Below are positions 43,165 to 51,648 of a stretch of 59,891 nt of DNA, piece by piece. Each line of letters starts with the position of its first letter. The stretch's first letter is position 1. The DNA comes from an uncultured Anaerolineales bacterium (GTDB lineage Bacteria; Chloroflexota; Anaerolineae; Anaerolineales; Villigracilaceae), in contig CAIQQN010000043.1 in assembly GCA_903873975.1 (NCBI GenBank), positions 1 through 59,891 on the forward strand, written 5' to 3'. Both the position numbers and the translations under genes were made by a program. The notes under the pieces were generated by a model. The model searched no databases and was not told the DNA's origin. It saw nothing but the letters and a program-made list of their open reading frames with translations.

Positions 43165-43989
43165 ATGAAAATCTTGATCGCAGCAGATATGGAAGGTGTC
43201 ACCGGTGTAACTCGCTGGGAGGAGACAGAACCGACCCACAGCGAATATGTTCGTTTTCGCAGGATCATGACAGACGAAGTCAACGCGGCAATCGCCGGTG
43301 CAGCAGACGCCGGGGCGGACGAATTCGTTGTCACGGACGGACATGGTGGAGGGACCAACATCCTGGTTGAGGAATTGGATGCGCGCGCCAGGTTGAATTC
43401 CGGGGGAGCCTCGCCGTTGTCCATGATGGAGGGCGTGGACCCGGAGACGGCGGGCGTGCTTTTCATCGGGTACCACGCCCGGGGAGGATCCCGGAACGCG
43501 GTTCTGGCTCACACATGGTCCAGCGGACGGATAGCCAACGTCTGGCTGAACGGTTCTCTGGTGGGAGAATATGGGCTGAATGCCGCTTTAGCTGGTCATT
43601 TTGGTGTGCCAGTGCTGATGATATCCGGTGATCAGACAGCTTGCGCCCAGGCAGTGGAACTACTCGGCAATTTGGAAATGGCCGTGGTTAAGAAGGCTTC
43701 GGGTTACTTTTCTGCAGAGTGCCTGTCTCCCAAAATCACTTTGCCAATGATCAGAAAAGTTGCCAGCCGGGCAGTTCTGCGCTTGAAAGATGGGACTGCC
43801 CCTCAACCTTTTATCGTACAAACGCCGGTGAATGTGACCATCGAATTCCGCCAGCCCGAGTCCGCGGACCGGGTGGTGCGCCTTCCCGGGGCGAAAAGGT
43901 TGGACGGCTTGCAAATAGAGTTCTCGGTCCCGGATATGCTGGCGGCGCACGCTGGCTTCCGGGCGGCAGTCAAACAGTCTTACGATTAG
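43165..43989 (+). CDS. dppA: D-aminopeptidase, M55 (DppA) family
   Basis: A 274-residue zinc peptidase. The metal and catalytic residues of Bacillus DppA are conserved at almost the same positions: D8 and E10 in AADMEGVTG, H60 in TDGHGG, H104 in IGYHARGG, and E135 in VGEYGLNAA. It cleaves D-amino-acid-containing dipeptides, probably to recover D-Ala or D-Glu units from peptidoglycan turnover, and forms a decameric barrel in relatives. GGAGAACAAGG precedes the ATG. It lies at the head of the + strand group but shows no shared pathway with the next gene. Confidence 0.92.
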   Translation: MKILIAADMEGVTGVTRWEETEPTHSEYVRFRRIMTDEVNAAIAGAADAGADEFVVTDGHGGGTNILVEELDARARLNSGGASPLSMMEGVDPETAGVLFIGYHARGGSRNAVLAHTWSSGRIANVWLNGSLVGEYGLNAALAGHFGVPVLMISGDQTACAQAVELLGNLEMAVVKKASGYFSAECLSPKITLPMIRKVASRAVLRLKDGTAPQPFIVQTPVNVTIEFRQPESADRVVRLPGAKRLDGLQIEFSVPDMLAAHAGFRAAVKQSYD

Positions 43990-44084
43990 ATAGTTAGAAA
44001 TTCTTGTTCAAAGTGGAGGATGAACTGTTCATGTCACGGCCATTCCAGGTATAACCGAAATGATTTCTGGAGCAAAGTGAATCC

Positions 44085-45578
44085 ATGAACTGGCGGAAAT
44101 CGCTCAAAACCTTTCCTGTGCGAATTTTCCTGATCGCGCTGCTTCTGCGCCTGGTACCTGTTGTGGTGATGCGTAATATGGGCATCGGTCTGGACGATAT
44201 GTTCCAGTACGATATGCTGGCGCGTTCGATCGTAGCCGGGGATGGCTATCGGTGGTACGCGGAAGAGGATTTGCCAATTGTTTTGCCATATTTGCATCTC
44301 GATCTGACTTCAATTAATTATGACCCACGGGGGGTACTGACCTCCTTCCGTCCGCCGTTCTACCCTGCATTCCTGGCGCTGGTCTATCTTGTGTTCGGAG
44401 CGGGCGCAAGGCGTTTTCTTATCGCCCGGCTGGTGCAGACAGTACTGGCGGCTTCGATGGCTCCGCTGACGTATACTTTGGCTCGCCGCCTCTTCCCGGA
44501 ACGGGAACCTGCCGCGCGTATTTCGGCTTGGGTTATCACCTTATACCCGATGCTGGTCATCTATCCTCTTTCACTGGCAACCGAGAATCTGTTCTTCGTG
44601 TTGGTATTATATTCAATTGTGGCTTTGCTCATGGCAAAGGATAGCCTGGAGATTCAGTCTGCACAGAAAGGAAATTTAAAATCTTTTGTATCCAGCTCCC
44701 GCTGGTTTATTCTGTCGGGTATCCTGATTGGACTGACTTGCCTGACGCGTTCGGTGGCTCAAATCTTTGCTATCTTTGCAGTGGTGTGGGTCTGGTTCTT
44801 TCTGAAAGAACGTAAGAGAGCGCTCGTAGTGCTTTTGATGGCGTGTGTAGTTGTGATTCCTTGGGTAGTGCGCAATTCACTTTTGTATGGACAGTTTACC
44901 GGGATTGAATCTGCAATGGGTTATGACCTTTACCTAGGATATCATCCACAAGGGACAGGGACGTTCCAATACCCGCAATCGCTCGATCTGATGACGATGA
45001 CGAACGATGCAGAACGCGATAATGTAGGTATTCAAAAAGCCATCGAATTTATTAAAGGCGACCCGGGACGTGTCTTCTATCTGTTCCTTCGCCGGACAGG
45101 ATATTTCCTCGGTTTGGAACGCCGGGCACTGACGTATTTCTATTCCAACGATTTTTTCGGGCATATCCCAGCCATGGCGCTGGGAGGCATTTATACCTTA
45201 TTCTGCCTTCCGTTTGTCTTTGTAAGTACCTCGGGCGTGGCTGGATTGGCGCTGACACACTGGCGCAAAGAAACCTGGCTGGTGGTATTATTCTGTGCTG
45301 GGTATATTACCCCGCACTTGCTTATCATCGCCGAGGATCGTTTCCACCTGACCACTATACCGTTCCTTGCAATTCTCGCAGCTCAATGCTGGACTGGAGG
45401 CTGTTCAGCCATTCAGAAGCGCTGGGCTGGGTCGAAGGCCGGAAAATTTGCACTGATCATGGCATCGGTAGCAATCCTGCTCCTGCTGGCGAACTGGGGA
45501 TTTGAGCTGTGGCGAGACGCCGACAAACTGGCCATCCTTTTTGGTCTGAATGGAAATCAGACGTATTTCTCATATTGA
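44085..45578 (+). CDS. Membrane glycosyltransferase, GT39/PMT-2 like
   Basis: A 497-residue membrane protein with about 10-12 helices. Its first external loop has GIGLDDMFQYDMLARSIVAGDGY, in which D-D-M replaces the usual DE pair, and SFRPPFYPAFLALVYLVFG is typical of the PMT_2 family. It probably transfers a sugar from a polyprenyl carrier. GGAG lies about 12 bases upstream of the ATG. Seven bases separate it from the CPBP gene, which suggests an operon of membrane genes. Confidence 0.78.
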   Translation: MNWRKSLKTFPVRIFLIALLLRLVPVVVMRNMGIGLDDMFQYDMLARSIVAGDGYRWYAEEDLPIVLPYLHLDLTSINYDPRGVLTSFRPPFYPAFLALVYLVFGAGARRFLIARLVQTVLAASMAPLTYTLARRLFPEREPAARISAWVITLYPMLVIYPLSLATENLFFVLVLYSIVALLMAKDSLEIQSAQKGNLKSFVSSSRWFILSGILIGLTCLTRSVAQIFAIFAVVWVWFFLKERKRALVVLLMACVVVIPWVVRNSLLYGQFTGIESAMGYDLYLGYHPQGTGTFQYPQSLDLMTMTNDAERDNVGIQKAIEFIKGDPGRVFYLFLRRTGYFLGLERRALTYFYSNDFFGHIPAMALGGIYTLFCLPFVFVSTSGVAGLALTHWRKETWLVVLFCAGYITPHLLIIAEDRFHLTTIPFLAILAAQCWTGGCSAIQKRWAGSKAGKFALIMASVAILLLLANWGFELWRDADKLAILFGLNGNQTYFSY

Positions 45579-45584
45579 GGTGCC

Positions 45585-46247
45585 ATGCGAAAACTATTTG
45601 GCGAAAAACTTCACCTGGATTGGAAAATCGCCGTCCTTACCATCGTCAGTACACTCGTGTTGATGGTGGATTATTACCACTACCCGCTCCTGCCGTGGAC
45701 GAAATGGTTTCCTGGCTGGGATGCCACCGGGCTTTCGATGAAGGTTCTCGACCGGACTCTGCTGTATTTCATCATACCCATGTTTCTTATTCTGGTGTTC
45801 TTCCGTGAGAACCCCAAAAACTATGGGTTTACTTTTGGCGACTGGAAGGCCGGGATCATCATCACGGTGGGCGCGATCGTCTTAATGACGCCGATACTGT
45901 GGCTTGTGGGACGTGGCAACTACTTGATGCAGAATTACTATAAATCGATGGTGGCCGGATTGCCATGGAGTACCTTCCTTGACCTTTTCGGCTGGGAATT
46001 CATGTTCCGCGGCTGGCTGCTCTTTGGCTATGCCCGTAAATTCGGACCGGAAGCGCTCTGGCTGCAGGCTGTCCCATTCGCGCTGGCTCATTTGGGTAAG
46101 CCGGAATTGGAGACGCTTTCGACCATTTTCGGAGGATTTGCCTTTGGCTGGGTGGCCTGGCGGACGAAGTCATTCGTTTACCCATTACTCATCCATTGGT
46201 TCGTAGCCTCGTTTATAATTGTTGTCGCGGCAGGTGTGCTTGGCTGA
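45585..46247 (+). CDS. CPBP (Abi/Rce1-like) membrane protein with variant motif
   Basis: A 220-residue protein with about 6 helices. The CPBP motif EExxxR reads W137-E138-F-M-F-R142, so the first glutamate, the usual catalytic base, is replaced by tryptophan. The second motif, FALAHLGK, keeps H169, and a third, LIHWFVAS, is present. CPBP proteins include intramembrane glutamic endopeptidases (Rce1) and bacteriocin-immunity proteins. Related bacterial sequences with WEF exist in my recollection, so it may be a natural variant rather than a dead enzyme. Confidence 0.82.
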   Translation: MRKLFGEKLHLDWKIAVLTIVSTLVLMVDYYHYPLLPWTKWFPGWDATGLSMKVLDRTLLYFIIPMFLILVFFRENPKNYGFTFGDWKAGIIITVGAIVLMTPILWLVGRGNYLMQNYYKSMVAGLPWSTFLDLFGWEFMFRGWLLFGYARKFGPEALWLQAVPFALAHLGKPELETLSTIFGGFAFGWVAWRTKSFVYPLLIHWFVASFIIVVAAGVLG

Positions 46248-46686
46248 GTTTACTGTTCGCCCCGCTCTACGGGAGGATTTTCCGGCGATCCGTTCGTTGA
46301 TCCTTTCTGTCAAGATCAACCCGACCGGACTGGATTGGAGGCGATTCCTGGTGGCGATGACGCCGCAAGACGACCTGGTTGGTTGTGGACAGATCAAGAC
46401 GCATTCTGATGGGTCGCGAGAAATGGCCTCCATCGCAGTTCAGGAGCAAAACCGAGGCCAGGGTGTGGCGCGGGATGTTATAGAAGCGCTCCTTGCGCTT
46501 GGAACGGAACGTCCTTTATACTTGATGTGTCGCGCCCGGTTGAAACCGTTGTACAATAAATTCGGATTTCATGCCATAGGGCTGGAGGAAATGCCCTCTT
46601 ACTTTCGGCGAATCAGCCGCCTCGAACGGATTATTAATTCGAAAACCCAGCCGGACAACCGATTGCTGGTGATGCGTTTGGATTGA
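46237..46686 (+). CDS. GNAT-family acetyltransferase
   Basis: A 149-residue protein. The N terminus AEFTVRPALREDFPAI and the acetyl-CoA loop ASIAVQEQNRGQGVARDVI are typical, and the C-terminal YLMCRARLKPLYNKFGFHAI completes the fold. The start is uncertain: TTG 46219, GTG 46231 and TTG 46237 are possible, and all overlap the end of the CPBP gene by 11-29 bases. I prefer 46237 because family homology begins there. The substrate is unknown. Confidence 0.75.
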   Translation, partial: CLAEFTVRPALREDFPAIRSLILSVKINPTGLDWRRFLVAMTPQDDLVGCGQIKTHSDGSREMASIAVQEQNRGQGVARDVIEALLALGTERPLYLMCRARLKPLYNKFGFHAIGLEEMPSYFRRISRLERIINSKTQPDNRLLVMRLD

Positions 46687-46696
46687 GGAAGCAAGT

Positions 46697-47224
46697 ATGA
46701 AAACTTTTTTAAACATTTTCTATGGGATCCTGATTGGCTTGCTGGCCACAGGTATCATCTGTCTGGCAGCCTCACGCCCGCGCGGCGACCCGGTTGCCTT
46801 ATTGCCGACCTCTACACCGGGCATGCTTACTGTCTATGTCAGCGGGGCAGTGGCGACACCGGGCGTGTATTCGCTCCCGGATGGCAGCCGCGTGGATGTT
46901 GCAATTCAAGCCGCGGGTGGGTTTGTCTCCGGTGCGGAATCGGAGAGCATCAACCTTGCGGCTTTACTGGAGGACGGGCAACAGGTTAACGTGCCGGGAA
47001 TTATCGACACGAGTCATGTCACTCCAGGTCGGGTGAATATTAATACTGCCACGGCCTCGGAACTGGACGCATTGCCGGGCATTGGACCTACGACTGCCCA
47101 GGCGATTGTGGATTACCGCCTCCAGCACGGCTCATTCCAGGTCATCCAGGACATCCAAAATGTGCCCGGTATCGGATCAGCAACTTATGACGGAATCAAA
47201 GACTACATCACCGTAGGGCCTTAA
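46697..47224 (+). CDS. comEA: ComEA-type DNA-binding competence protein
   Basis: A 175-residue protein with an N-terminal membrane anchor (about 5-27), an SLBB domain (LTVYVSGAVATPGVYSLPDGSR, about 43-105) and a C-terminal double helix-hairpin-helix (about 110-172, VNINTATASELDALPGIGPTTAQAIVDYR). This is the canonical ComEA layout: it binds incoming double-stranded DNA at the outer face of the membrane during transformation. ComEC and ComEB are not in the window. GAGGAAGC precedes the ATG. It implies natural-transformation capacity. Confidence 0.92.
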   Translation: MKTFLNIFYGILIGLLATGIICLAASRPRGDPVALLPTSTPGMLTVYVSGAVATPGVYSLPDGSRVDVAIQAAGGFVSGAESESINLAALLEDGQQVNVPGIIDTSHVTPGRVNINTATASELDALPGIGPTTAQAIVDYRLQHGSFQVIQDIQNVPGIGSATYDGIKDYITVGP

Positions 47225-47225
47225 T

Positions 47226-47795
47226 GTGCCATTTGACCACTTTAATTTAATTGCGGGTCTTTATGACCGGACAGCGAAGTTCAGCATACCTGCGACGTTA
47301 CTTGACATGCTTGCGTTGCCTCCCGACGGCTTGCTGCTTGATGCAGGTGGCGGGACGGGACGAGTTGCCGAGGCACTAAGCAGCATGGTGAAGGAGGTGG
47401 TGGTCGCGGACGTTTCGCGCGGAATGTTACGCCATGCTGCAGAAAAGGGCCTGGAACTGGCCTGTACCCCGGTGGAGCATCTCCCGTTTGCTTCCGGCGC
47501 CTTCGACCGGATCATCATGGTGGACGCGCTGCACCACGTCTTTGACCAGCGCCAAACAATCACCGAACTCTGGCGAGTTCTTGTTCCCGGTGGAAGAATC
47601 GTCATCAGTGAGCCGGATATTCACAAGTTTGCTGTTAAGTTGATTGCCATTGGGGAAAAGATGTTATGGATGCGCAGCCATTTTCTCCCTGCAGAAGAAA
47701 TAGCCGCACTCTTAGTGTCCCACAATGCCCATGTGCGGGTTATCTCCGATCAATTCAATGTTTGGGTTGGTGCAGAAAAAGTAAGGGAAATGTAA
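47226..47795 (+). CDS. Class I SAM-dependent methyltransferase
   Basis: A 189-residue methyltransferase with motif I LLDAGGGTGRVAEAL, motif II acid in VVVADVSRGMLRHA, and IIMVDALHHVFDQ with the downstream LWRVLVPGGRIVISEPD. The UbiE/COQ5-like small-molecule group is the best match; the substrate is unknown. It starts with GTG one base after the comEA stop and is translationally coupled to it. The C-terminal half has no recognisable extra domain. Confidence 0.86.
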   Translation: MPFDHFNLIAGLYDRTAKFSIPATLLDMLALPPDGLLLDAGGGTGRVAEALSSMVKEVVVADVSRGMLRHAAEKGLELACTPVEHLPFASGAFDRIIMVDALHHVFDQRQTITELWRVLVPGGRIVISEPDIHKFAVKLIAIGEKMLWMRSHFLPAEEIAALLVSHNAHVRVISDQFNVWVGAEKVREM

Positions 47796-47815
47796 TTACA
47801 TTCATCTCGAAAAGG

Positions 47816-47824
47816 TGCTACAAT
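47816..47824 (+). promoter_or_regulatory. Extended -10 promoter
   Basis: TGC-TACAAT upstream of the small membrane-protein gene; initiation near 47831 gives a leader of about 25 bases that includes AAGGAGG. Confidence 0.5.
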
Positions 47825-47855
47825 TTTCTCAATATCCTTAGATAAGGAGGCTCGC

Positions 47856-48092
47856 ATGATGGATAATTCGAAGAAACTTAAAAAAATGGCAACCTGGACC
47901 ATCGCTGTCTTTGCTACGATATTCGCAATTGTGATGGCATTGCTTTGGATACCATATTTCAACATGGGCCATTCAGCTTTGACGGCGATCGGGCAAGCGT
48001 TCGGTGCGGGCTGGAGGATTTTTGTCGTTGTCGCAATTCTGTGTATTGCTGCCTACTTCGGGTACAAATACTATCTTGACCGCAAGAAGTAA
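47856..48092 (+). CDS. Small two-helix membrane protein
   Basis: A 78-residue protein with a charged N terminus, a first hydrophobic segment at about 13-34 and a second at about 52-68, ending in KYYLDRKK. AAGGAGG stands just before the ATG, a strong ribosome site, and a terminator follows directly, so it is an independent, well-expressed unit. I recognise no family. Confidence 0.7.
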   Translation: MMDNSKKLKKMATWTIAVFATIFAIVMALLWIPYFNMGHSALTAIGQAFGAGWRIFVVVAILCIAAYFGYKYYLDRKK

Positions 48093-48103
48093 TCGTTGAC
48101 AGT

Positions 48104-48137
48104 AAAAGCACCGGTATCAGCAGTTGCCGGTGCTTTT
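48104..48137 (+). terminator. Intrinsic terminator
   Basis: AAAAGCACCGG and CCGGTGCTTTT form a perfect 11-bp stem with a 12-base loop and T-tract. Confidence 0.85.
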
Positions 48138-48164
48138 TAAATAAGTATGGGGGATTTTACGCGC

Positions 48165-48509
48165 TTAAAGCGTGATCACTTTCCCGGCACGAAGTTGTGC
48201 TTCGAGAATATCTGTCATACCACCGACGATTCCAACCTTGACTTTATCTGACAGTTCAAAGTAATTTAAACAAGTTGAACAGACGATCAGTCGGACACCT
48301 TTCTTTTCCAGAACGACCAGTTGTTCCAAAATCGGTGAACCCTCTATAACCATTTTGACCCCTTCGGTATAGAAACAGATGGCTGCGGGGAAATCTTCTC
48401 CTTGACTCAGTAGTTGCAGGTATTTGCCAACCAGCATCAGTTGTAATTCCTCAGGTCCATATCCCATTCCGTACCTCGTAATGAGAATGACCGTATCGTT
48501 AGTGGACAT
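48165..48509 (-). CDS. DsrE-like protein related to YedF C-terminal domain
   Basis: A 114-residue soluble protein. ITRYGMGYGPEELQLMLVGKYL and KKGVRLIVCSTCLNYFELS with DKVKVGIVGGMTDILEA match the DsrE-type C-terminal domain of YedF, a selenium/sulphur-metabolism protein, with a CxxC pair in CSTC. The TusA-like N-terminal domain of YedF is absent. It lies 3 bases after the DUF2007 gene. A sulphur-relay or persulfide role is possible; no selD/selA genes are here. Confidence 0.78.
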   Translation of the reverse strand: MSTNDTVILITRYGMGYGPEELQLMLVGKYLQLLSQGEDFPAAICFYTEGVKMVIEGSPILEQLVVLEKKGVRLIVCSTCLNYFELSDKVKVGIVGGMTDILEAQLRAGKVITL

Positions 48510-48512
48510 AAT

Positions 48513-48755
48513 CTATTCCACCTGAATACCTTCCTGATAACTTTTAAGCCACTCGCGCGCCTCGTGGATCTTTTCTTTTGGAACAAAAATCTGAACACGT
48601 CCCAGCCCGTCAACAGTCACTGGGAAGCTTGTATGCCCGACAGATTCCTGGATAAGTTCCACGTCAATCCCCTCGGCCTCGAGCAGGCTTTCGATCATCT
48701 CGGCTTCCAGGCGGCCGTGAACTTCTGCAAGCTTCTCATACATTAATTGATCCAT
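48513..48755 (-). CDS. DUF2007-like small protein
   Basis: An 80-residue protein with EVHGRLEAEMIESLLEAEGIDVEL and a C-terminal VQIFVPKEKIHEAREWLKSY, the layout of DUF2007 (putative signal-transducing, GlnB-like fold) proteins. AGGAG, 8 bases before the ATG at 48755, decides the start against 48785. The spacing to the DsrE gene is 3 bases. It starts 20 bases after the dinG stop, so all three may be one transcript. Confidence 0.75.
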   Translation of the reverse strand: MDQLMYEKLAEVHGRLEAEMIESLLEAEGIDVELIQESVGHTSFPVTVDGLGRVQIFVPKEKIHEAREWLKSYQEGIQVE

Positions 48756-48774
48756 CCTCGTATCTCCTGACTTA

Positions 48775-51576
48775 TTATAATCCAAGCCATTTTGCGGCAG
48801 CGCGCGGCAACTCAGCCAACGATCCTACCTTCAACGTGCACTGCGGCAGGGATTCGATGAACATCTTGCCGTAAGCTTTGGTTAATACACGCCGGTCGAG
48901 GATGGCGACCACGCCGCGGTCTGATTGGGTGCGGATGAGCCGCCCAAAACCCTGACGGAAGCGCAGAATAGCCTCCGGGAGTTGATATTCGTTGAAGGGA
49001 TCCTCGTAGGTTTCGGAGCGCGCTGCCACCAACGGATCGGTCGGGACGGCAAATGGCAGCTTGACGATAACCAGAACCGAGAGCGCTTGGCCGGGAATGT
49101 CCACACCTTCCCAGAAGGAACGTGTCCCAAGCAGCACGGCACGTTCGGAACTTTTAAAGGATTCGAGCAAAGCATTTGGTGAGGCACCTTCGCCTTGTTC
49201 GTAGACTGTGATGTCACTTTGCGCCAGAGGGCTGCTAATATTTTTCGATGTCCGCTTTAACTGGGCATAGGAGGTGAACAGTACCAGGGTCCGGCCGCCG
49301 CTGGCCTTGCAGAGTTGGATGAGAGTCCGATCCAACTGGCGCTGGTAATCCGGTGCATTCGGTTCCGCAATGTCGTTGGCAATATAAAGCAAAGCTGCGC
49401 CCTCGTAGTCGAAGGGTGAGCCAAGGGCCAATTCGTCGGCTTCGTCAGCAGATAGGATGTTGCGAACGTAGCCGAATTCTCCATGCGTGGTCAGCGTGGC
49501 AGAGGTGAGGATGACGCAACGCTTCTCATGCCATAGATATTTTTCCACCAATGAGCCAATACGGATGGGGGCGGCATTTGAAGCAAGGCGATTATTGTTG
49601 GGGTTGACTTCCACCCAATAAACGTAATCGGCAGCAGGTTCGAAAATCATCGAGCCGATCATGCTCTCGGCCTCGTTCAACCGCCGATAGAGATTGCCCA
49701 GATTGCTGATCACATCTTCCAGTGACTCCACACCATCCGAAAATAGTTCTGATGCGCCTTTTTGGATTTCACCGAGGACAGCAACAAGCAGTGCAAGTGT
49801 CTCGCTGGCAGCACCCCAGGCAATTTCCACTGCATCCCAGCCGGGCTGTGTGCGTGTCGAAGGCAGGATGCGTTCCTGGTAGCTGTACGAACTGGCGGGC
49901 TGGCCCTCGCGCTGGAAGGCAACGAATTCAGCCAGGGCATCAAAGAAGAGGCGCGTTTGTTCTTGAAGACGATAGATTAAATCGGTGGCGCGCTCGATTT
50001 TTTGGTTCAACAGCGCAAAATCGGACGGGCGGATTTGGTCACGCGTGGTGGAGAGCAAATTCCCCAGAATACCAGAATTGGAGCCGCCGGCTTCGCGAAT
50101 GAGACGTTCCATATCAAACTGGGTCAGGCGGAAAGAAAGGGCATCCGTGGTGGCAGCTTCCAGGTGGTGACCTTCATCTATAATAACGTGCTCATATTCG
50201 GGCAAGACGCGGTTGCCGACAGCCACATCGGTCAGCAGCAAAGCGTGATTGACAATCAGAAGGTGGGCATTCAGCGAAGCCTGTTTAGCGCGGAAGAACG
50301 GGCAGGCTCCGCCGGTGCGCTCCAGGCAGGTCTCGCTGGTGCAGGCGTCGTCCTCGGCGGACATATGCCCCCACACGTCGCGCTCGGCGGGACCGGTCAG
50401 GTTGATCTCAGTCCGGTCCCCACTGGTGTTATCCAGCAACCAGACCAGCACCTTTGCCAGCACACGCAATTCGTCGGCGTTGGCAGGGCCACGATGACGA
50501 AGGAGTTCCAGACGGCGCGGGCACAGGTAGTTCGAGCGCCCTTTTAACACTGCTGCCCGCAGGTCTAAACCGAGGGCGGCACACAGGTCGGGGATGTCCT
50601 TTTTAATTAATTGATCTTGCAGATTGATTGTATTGGTTGAAATGACAACGCGGGTATTATTCTGTAATGCAAAAAGCGCCGCTGGGACAAGGTAGGCAAA
50701 CGACTTTCCCACACCGGTACCGGCCTCGACCATCAGGTGGTGTCCGGTGGACAGAGCGCTGGCAACGGCCCGCAGCATCGCTACTTGCTCCGGGCGATAT
50801 TCGTAACTTTCGAAGAAGTGTGAGAACGGACCGCCATGTTCCAAGGCGGAGGCTGCTTCTTCCGGATCAATTGGAACGGGTTCTTTTGGAACCTGCAATG
50901 GTGGCGCCTTGTGCTTTTCTTCCTCTGCCTCGAAAAGTGGACCTCTTGCCTGTTCACCATGAACTTGCTTGGCATGAACGCTCGCGTGCGCTCGTGACTG
51001 CAGGGCTTGATTAAAAGCCCAGGCGCCGTCCCACTGGATGGGTTCGCTATGCCGGACAATTTCGGTCAACAGGTCAGCAGGCAATTCGCGGGTCTGGGAG
51101 TAGAGCCTTTGGAAGGCTGCCGCTGTGACCCGGGCGTCGTCGAGGGCGCGGTGGGTGGCGGGCAGGGGAATGCCGAGTTGTTGGCCGAGCGCGCCCAAGT
51201 TGTAGCGGCTGGCGGAAGGCATCAGCACTGCAGCAAGTTCGTAGGTATCAATATTCTCGTTGAATTCGAATAATTTATATTTCTTTAAGAAGGACAGGTC
51301 GAATTGGATATTATGTCCCAGGATCGGAGCGTCGCCGATGAAAGCGGTCAGTTTGTCCAGTACGTCATGAATGTGCGGAGCCTGACGCACCATCTCGTTG
51401 CTGATCCCGGTCAGGCTGGTGATAAACTCGGGGATATGTCGTCCAGGGTTAATGAGAGTTGTGAACTCGTCTTCAATGCGATTCCCCTCAAACCGGACCG
51501 CACCAATTTCGATAATAGCATCTGTTTGTGGGTCCAGGCCAGTGGTTTCAAGATCCAAGGCAACGATGGGTATCAT
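48775..51576 (-). CDS. dinG: DinG-family helicase fused to DnaQ-like exonuclease
   Basis: A 933-residue fusion. Residues about 1-170 are a DEDD 3'-5' exonuclease (ALDLETTGLD, GHNIQFDLSFL, HRALDDARVTA). The rest is an XPD/DinG SF2 helicase with Walker A EAGTGVGKSF, VIIDEGHHLE (DEAH-type) and Arg-finger motif RQGFGRLIRTQSD. Between motifs I and II are cysteines (CPRRLELL, DACTSETC, GGACPFF) suited to the Fe-S cluster. It repairs or clears nucleic-acid structures. It is the Gram-positive-type architecture. An extended -10 places the transcription start on the first base of the ATG. Confidence 0.94.
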   Translation of the reverse strand: MIPIVALDLETTGLDPQTDAIIEIGAVRFEGNRIEDEFTTLINPGRHIPEFITSLTGISNEMVRQAPHIHDVLDKLTAFIGDAPILGHNIQFDLSFLKKYKLFEFNENIDTYELAAVLMPSASRYNLGALGQQLGIPLPATHRALDDARVTAAAFQRLYSQTRELPADLLTEIVRHSEPIQWDGAWAFNQALQSRAHASVHAKQVHGEQARGPLFEAEEEKHKAPPLQVPKEPVPIDPEEAASALEHGGPFSHFFESYEYRPEQVAMLRAVASALSTGHHLMVEAGTGVGKSFAYLVPAALFALQNNTRVVISTNTINLQDQLIKKDIPDLCAALGLDLRAAVLKGRSNYLCPRRLELLRHRGPANADELRVLAKVLVWLLDNTSGDRTEINLTGPAERDVWGHMSAEDDACTSETCLERTGGACPFFRAKQASLNAHLLIVNHALLLTDVAVGNRVLPEYEHVIIDEGHHLEAATTDALSFRLTQFDMERLIREAGGSNSGILGNLLSTTRDQIRPSDFALLNQKIERATDLIYRLQEQTRLFFDALAEFVAFQREGQPASSYSYQERILPSTRTQPGWDAVEIAWGAASETLALLVAVLGEIQKGASELFSDGVESLEDVISNLGNLYRRLNEAESMIGSMIFEPAADYVYWVEVNPNNNRLASNAAPIRIGSLVEKYLWHEKRCVILTSATLTTHGEFGYVRNILSADEADELALGSPFDYEGAALLYIANDIAEPNAPDYQRQLDRTLIQLCKASGGRTLVLFTSYAQLKRTSKNISSPLAQSDITVYEQGEGASPNALLESFKSSERAVLLGTRSFWEGVDIPGQALSVLVIVKLPFAVPTDPLVAARSETYEDPFNEYQLPEAILRFRQGFGRLIRTQSDRGVVAILDRRVLTKAYGKMFIESLPQCTLKVGSLAELPRAAAKWLGL

Positions 51577-51582
51577 AGAACA

Positions 51583-51591
51583 AGTGTACCA
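51583..51591 (-). promoter_or_regulatory. Extended -10 promoter of dinG (leaderless)
   Basis: Minus-strand TGG-TACACT ends seven bases before the A of the dinG ATG (51576), so a leaderless transcript is predicted; no ribosome site is visible. Confidence 0.55.
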
Positions 51592-51595
51592 TAAA

Positions 51596-51634
51596 CCAAG
51601 TCTGACGGGCTTCCCCTTAACCCGTCAGACTTGG
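51596..51634 (-). terminator. Strong terminator upstream of dinG
   Basis: CCAAGTCTGACGGG (51596-51609) and CCCGTCAGACTTGG (51621-51634) form a perfect 14-bp stem with an 11-base loop. On the minus strand TTT follows. It ends the plsX transcript immediately before the dinG promoter. Confidence 0.75.
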
Positions 51635-51648
51635 AGCATCCTTTCACG

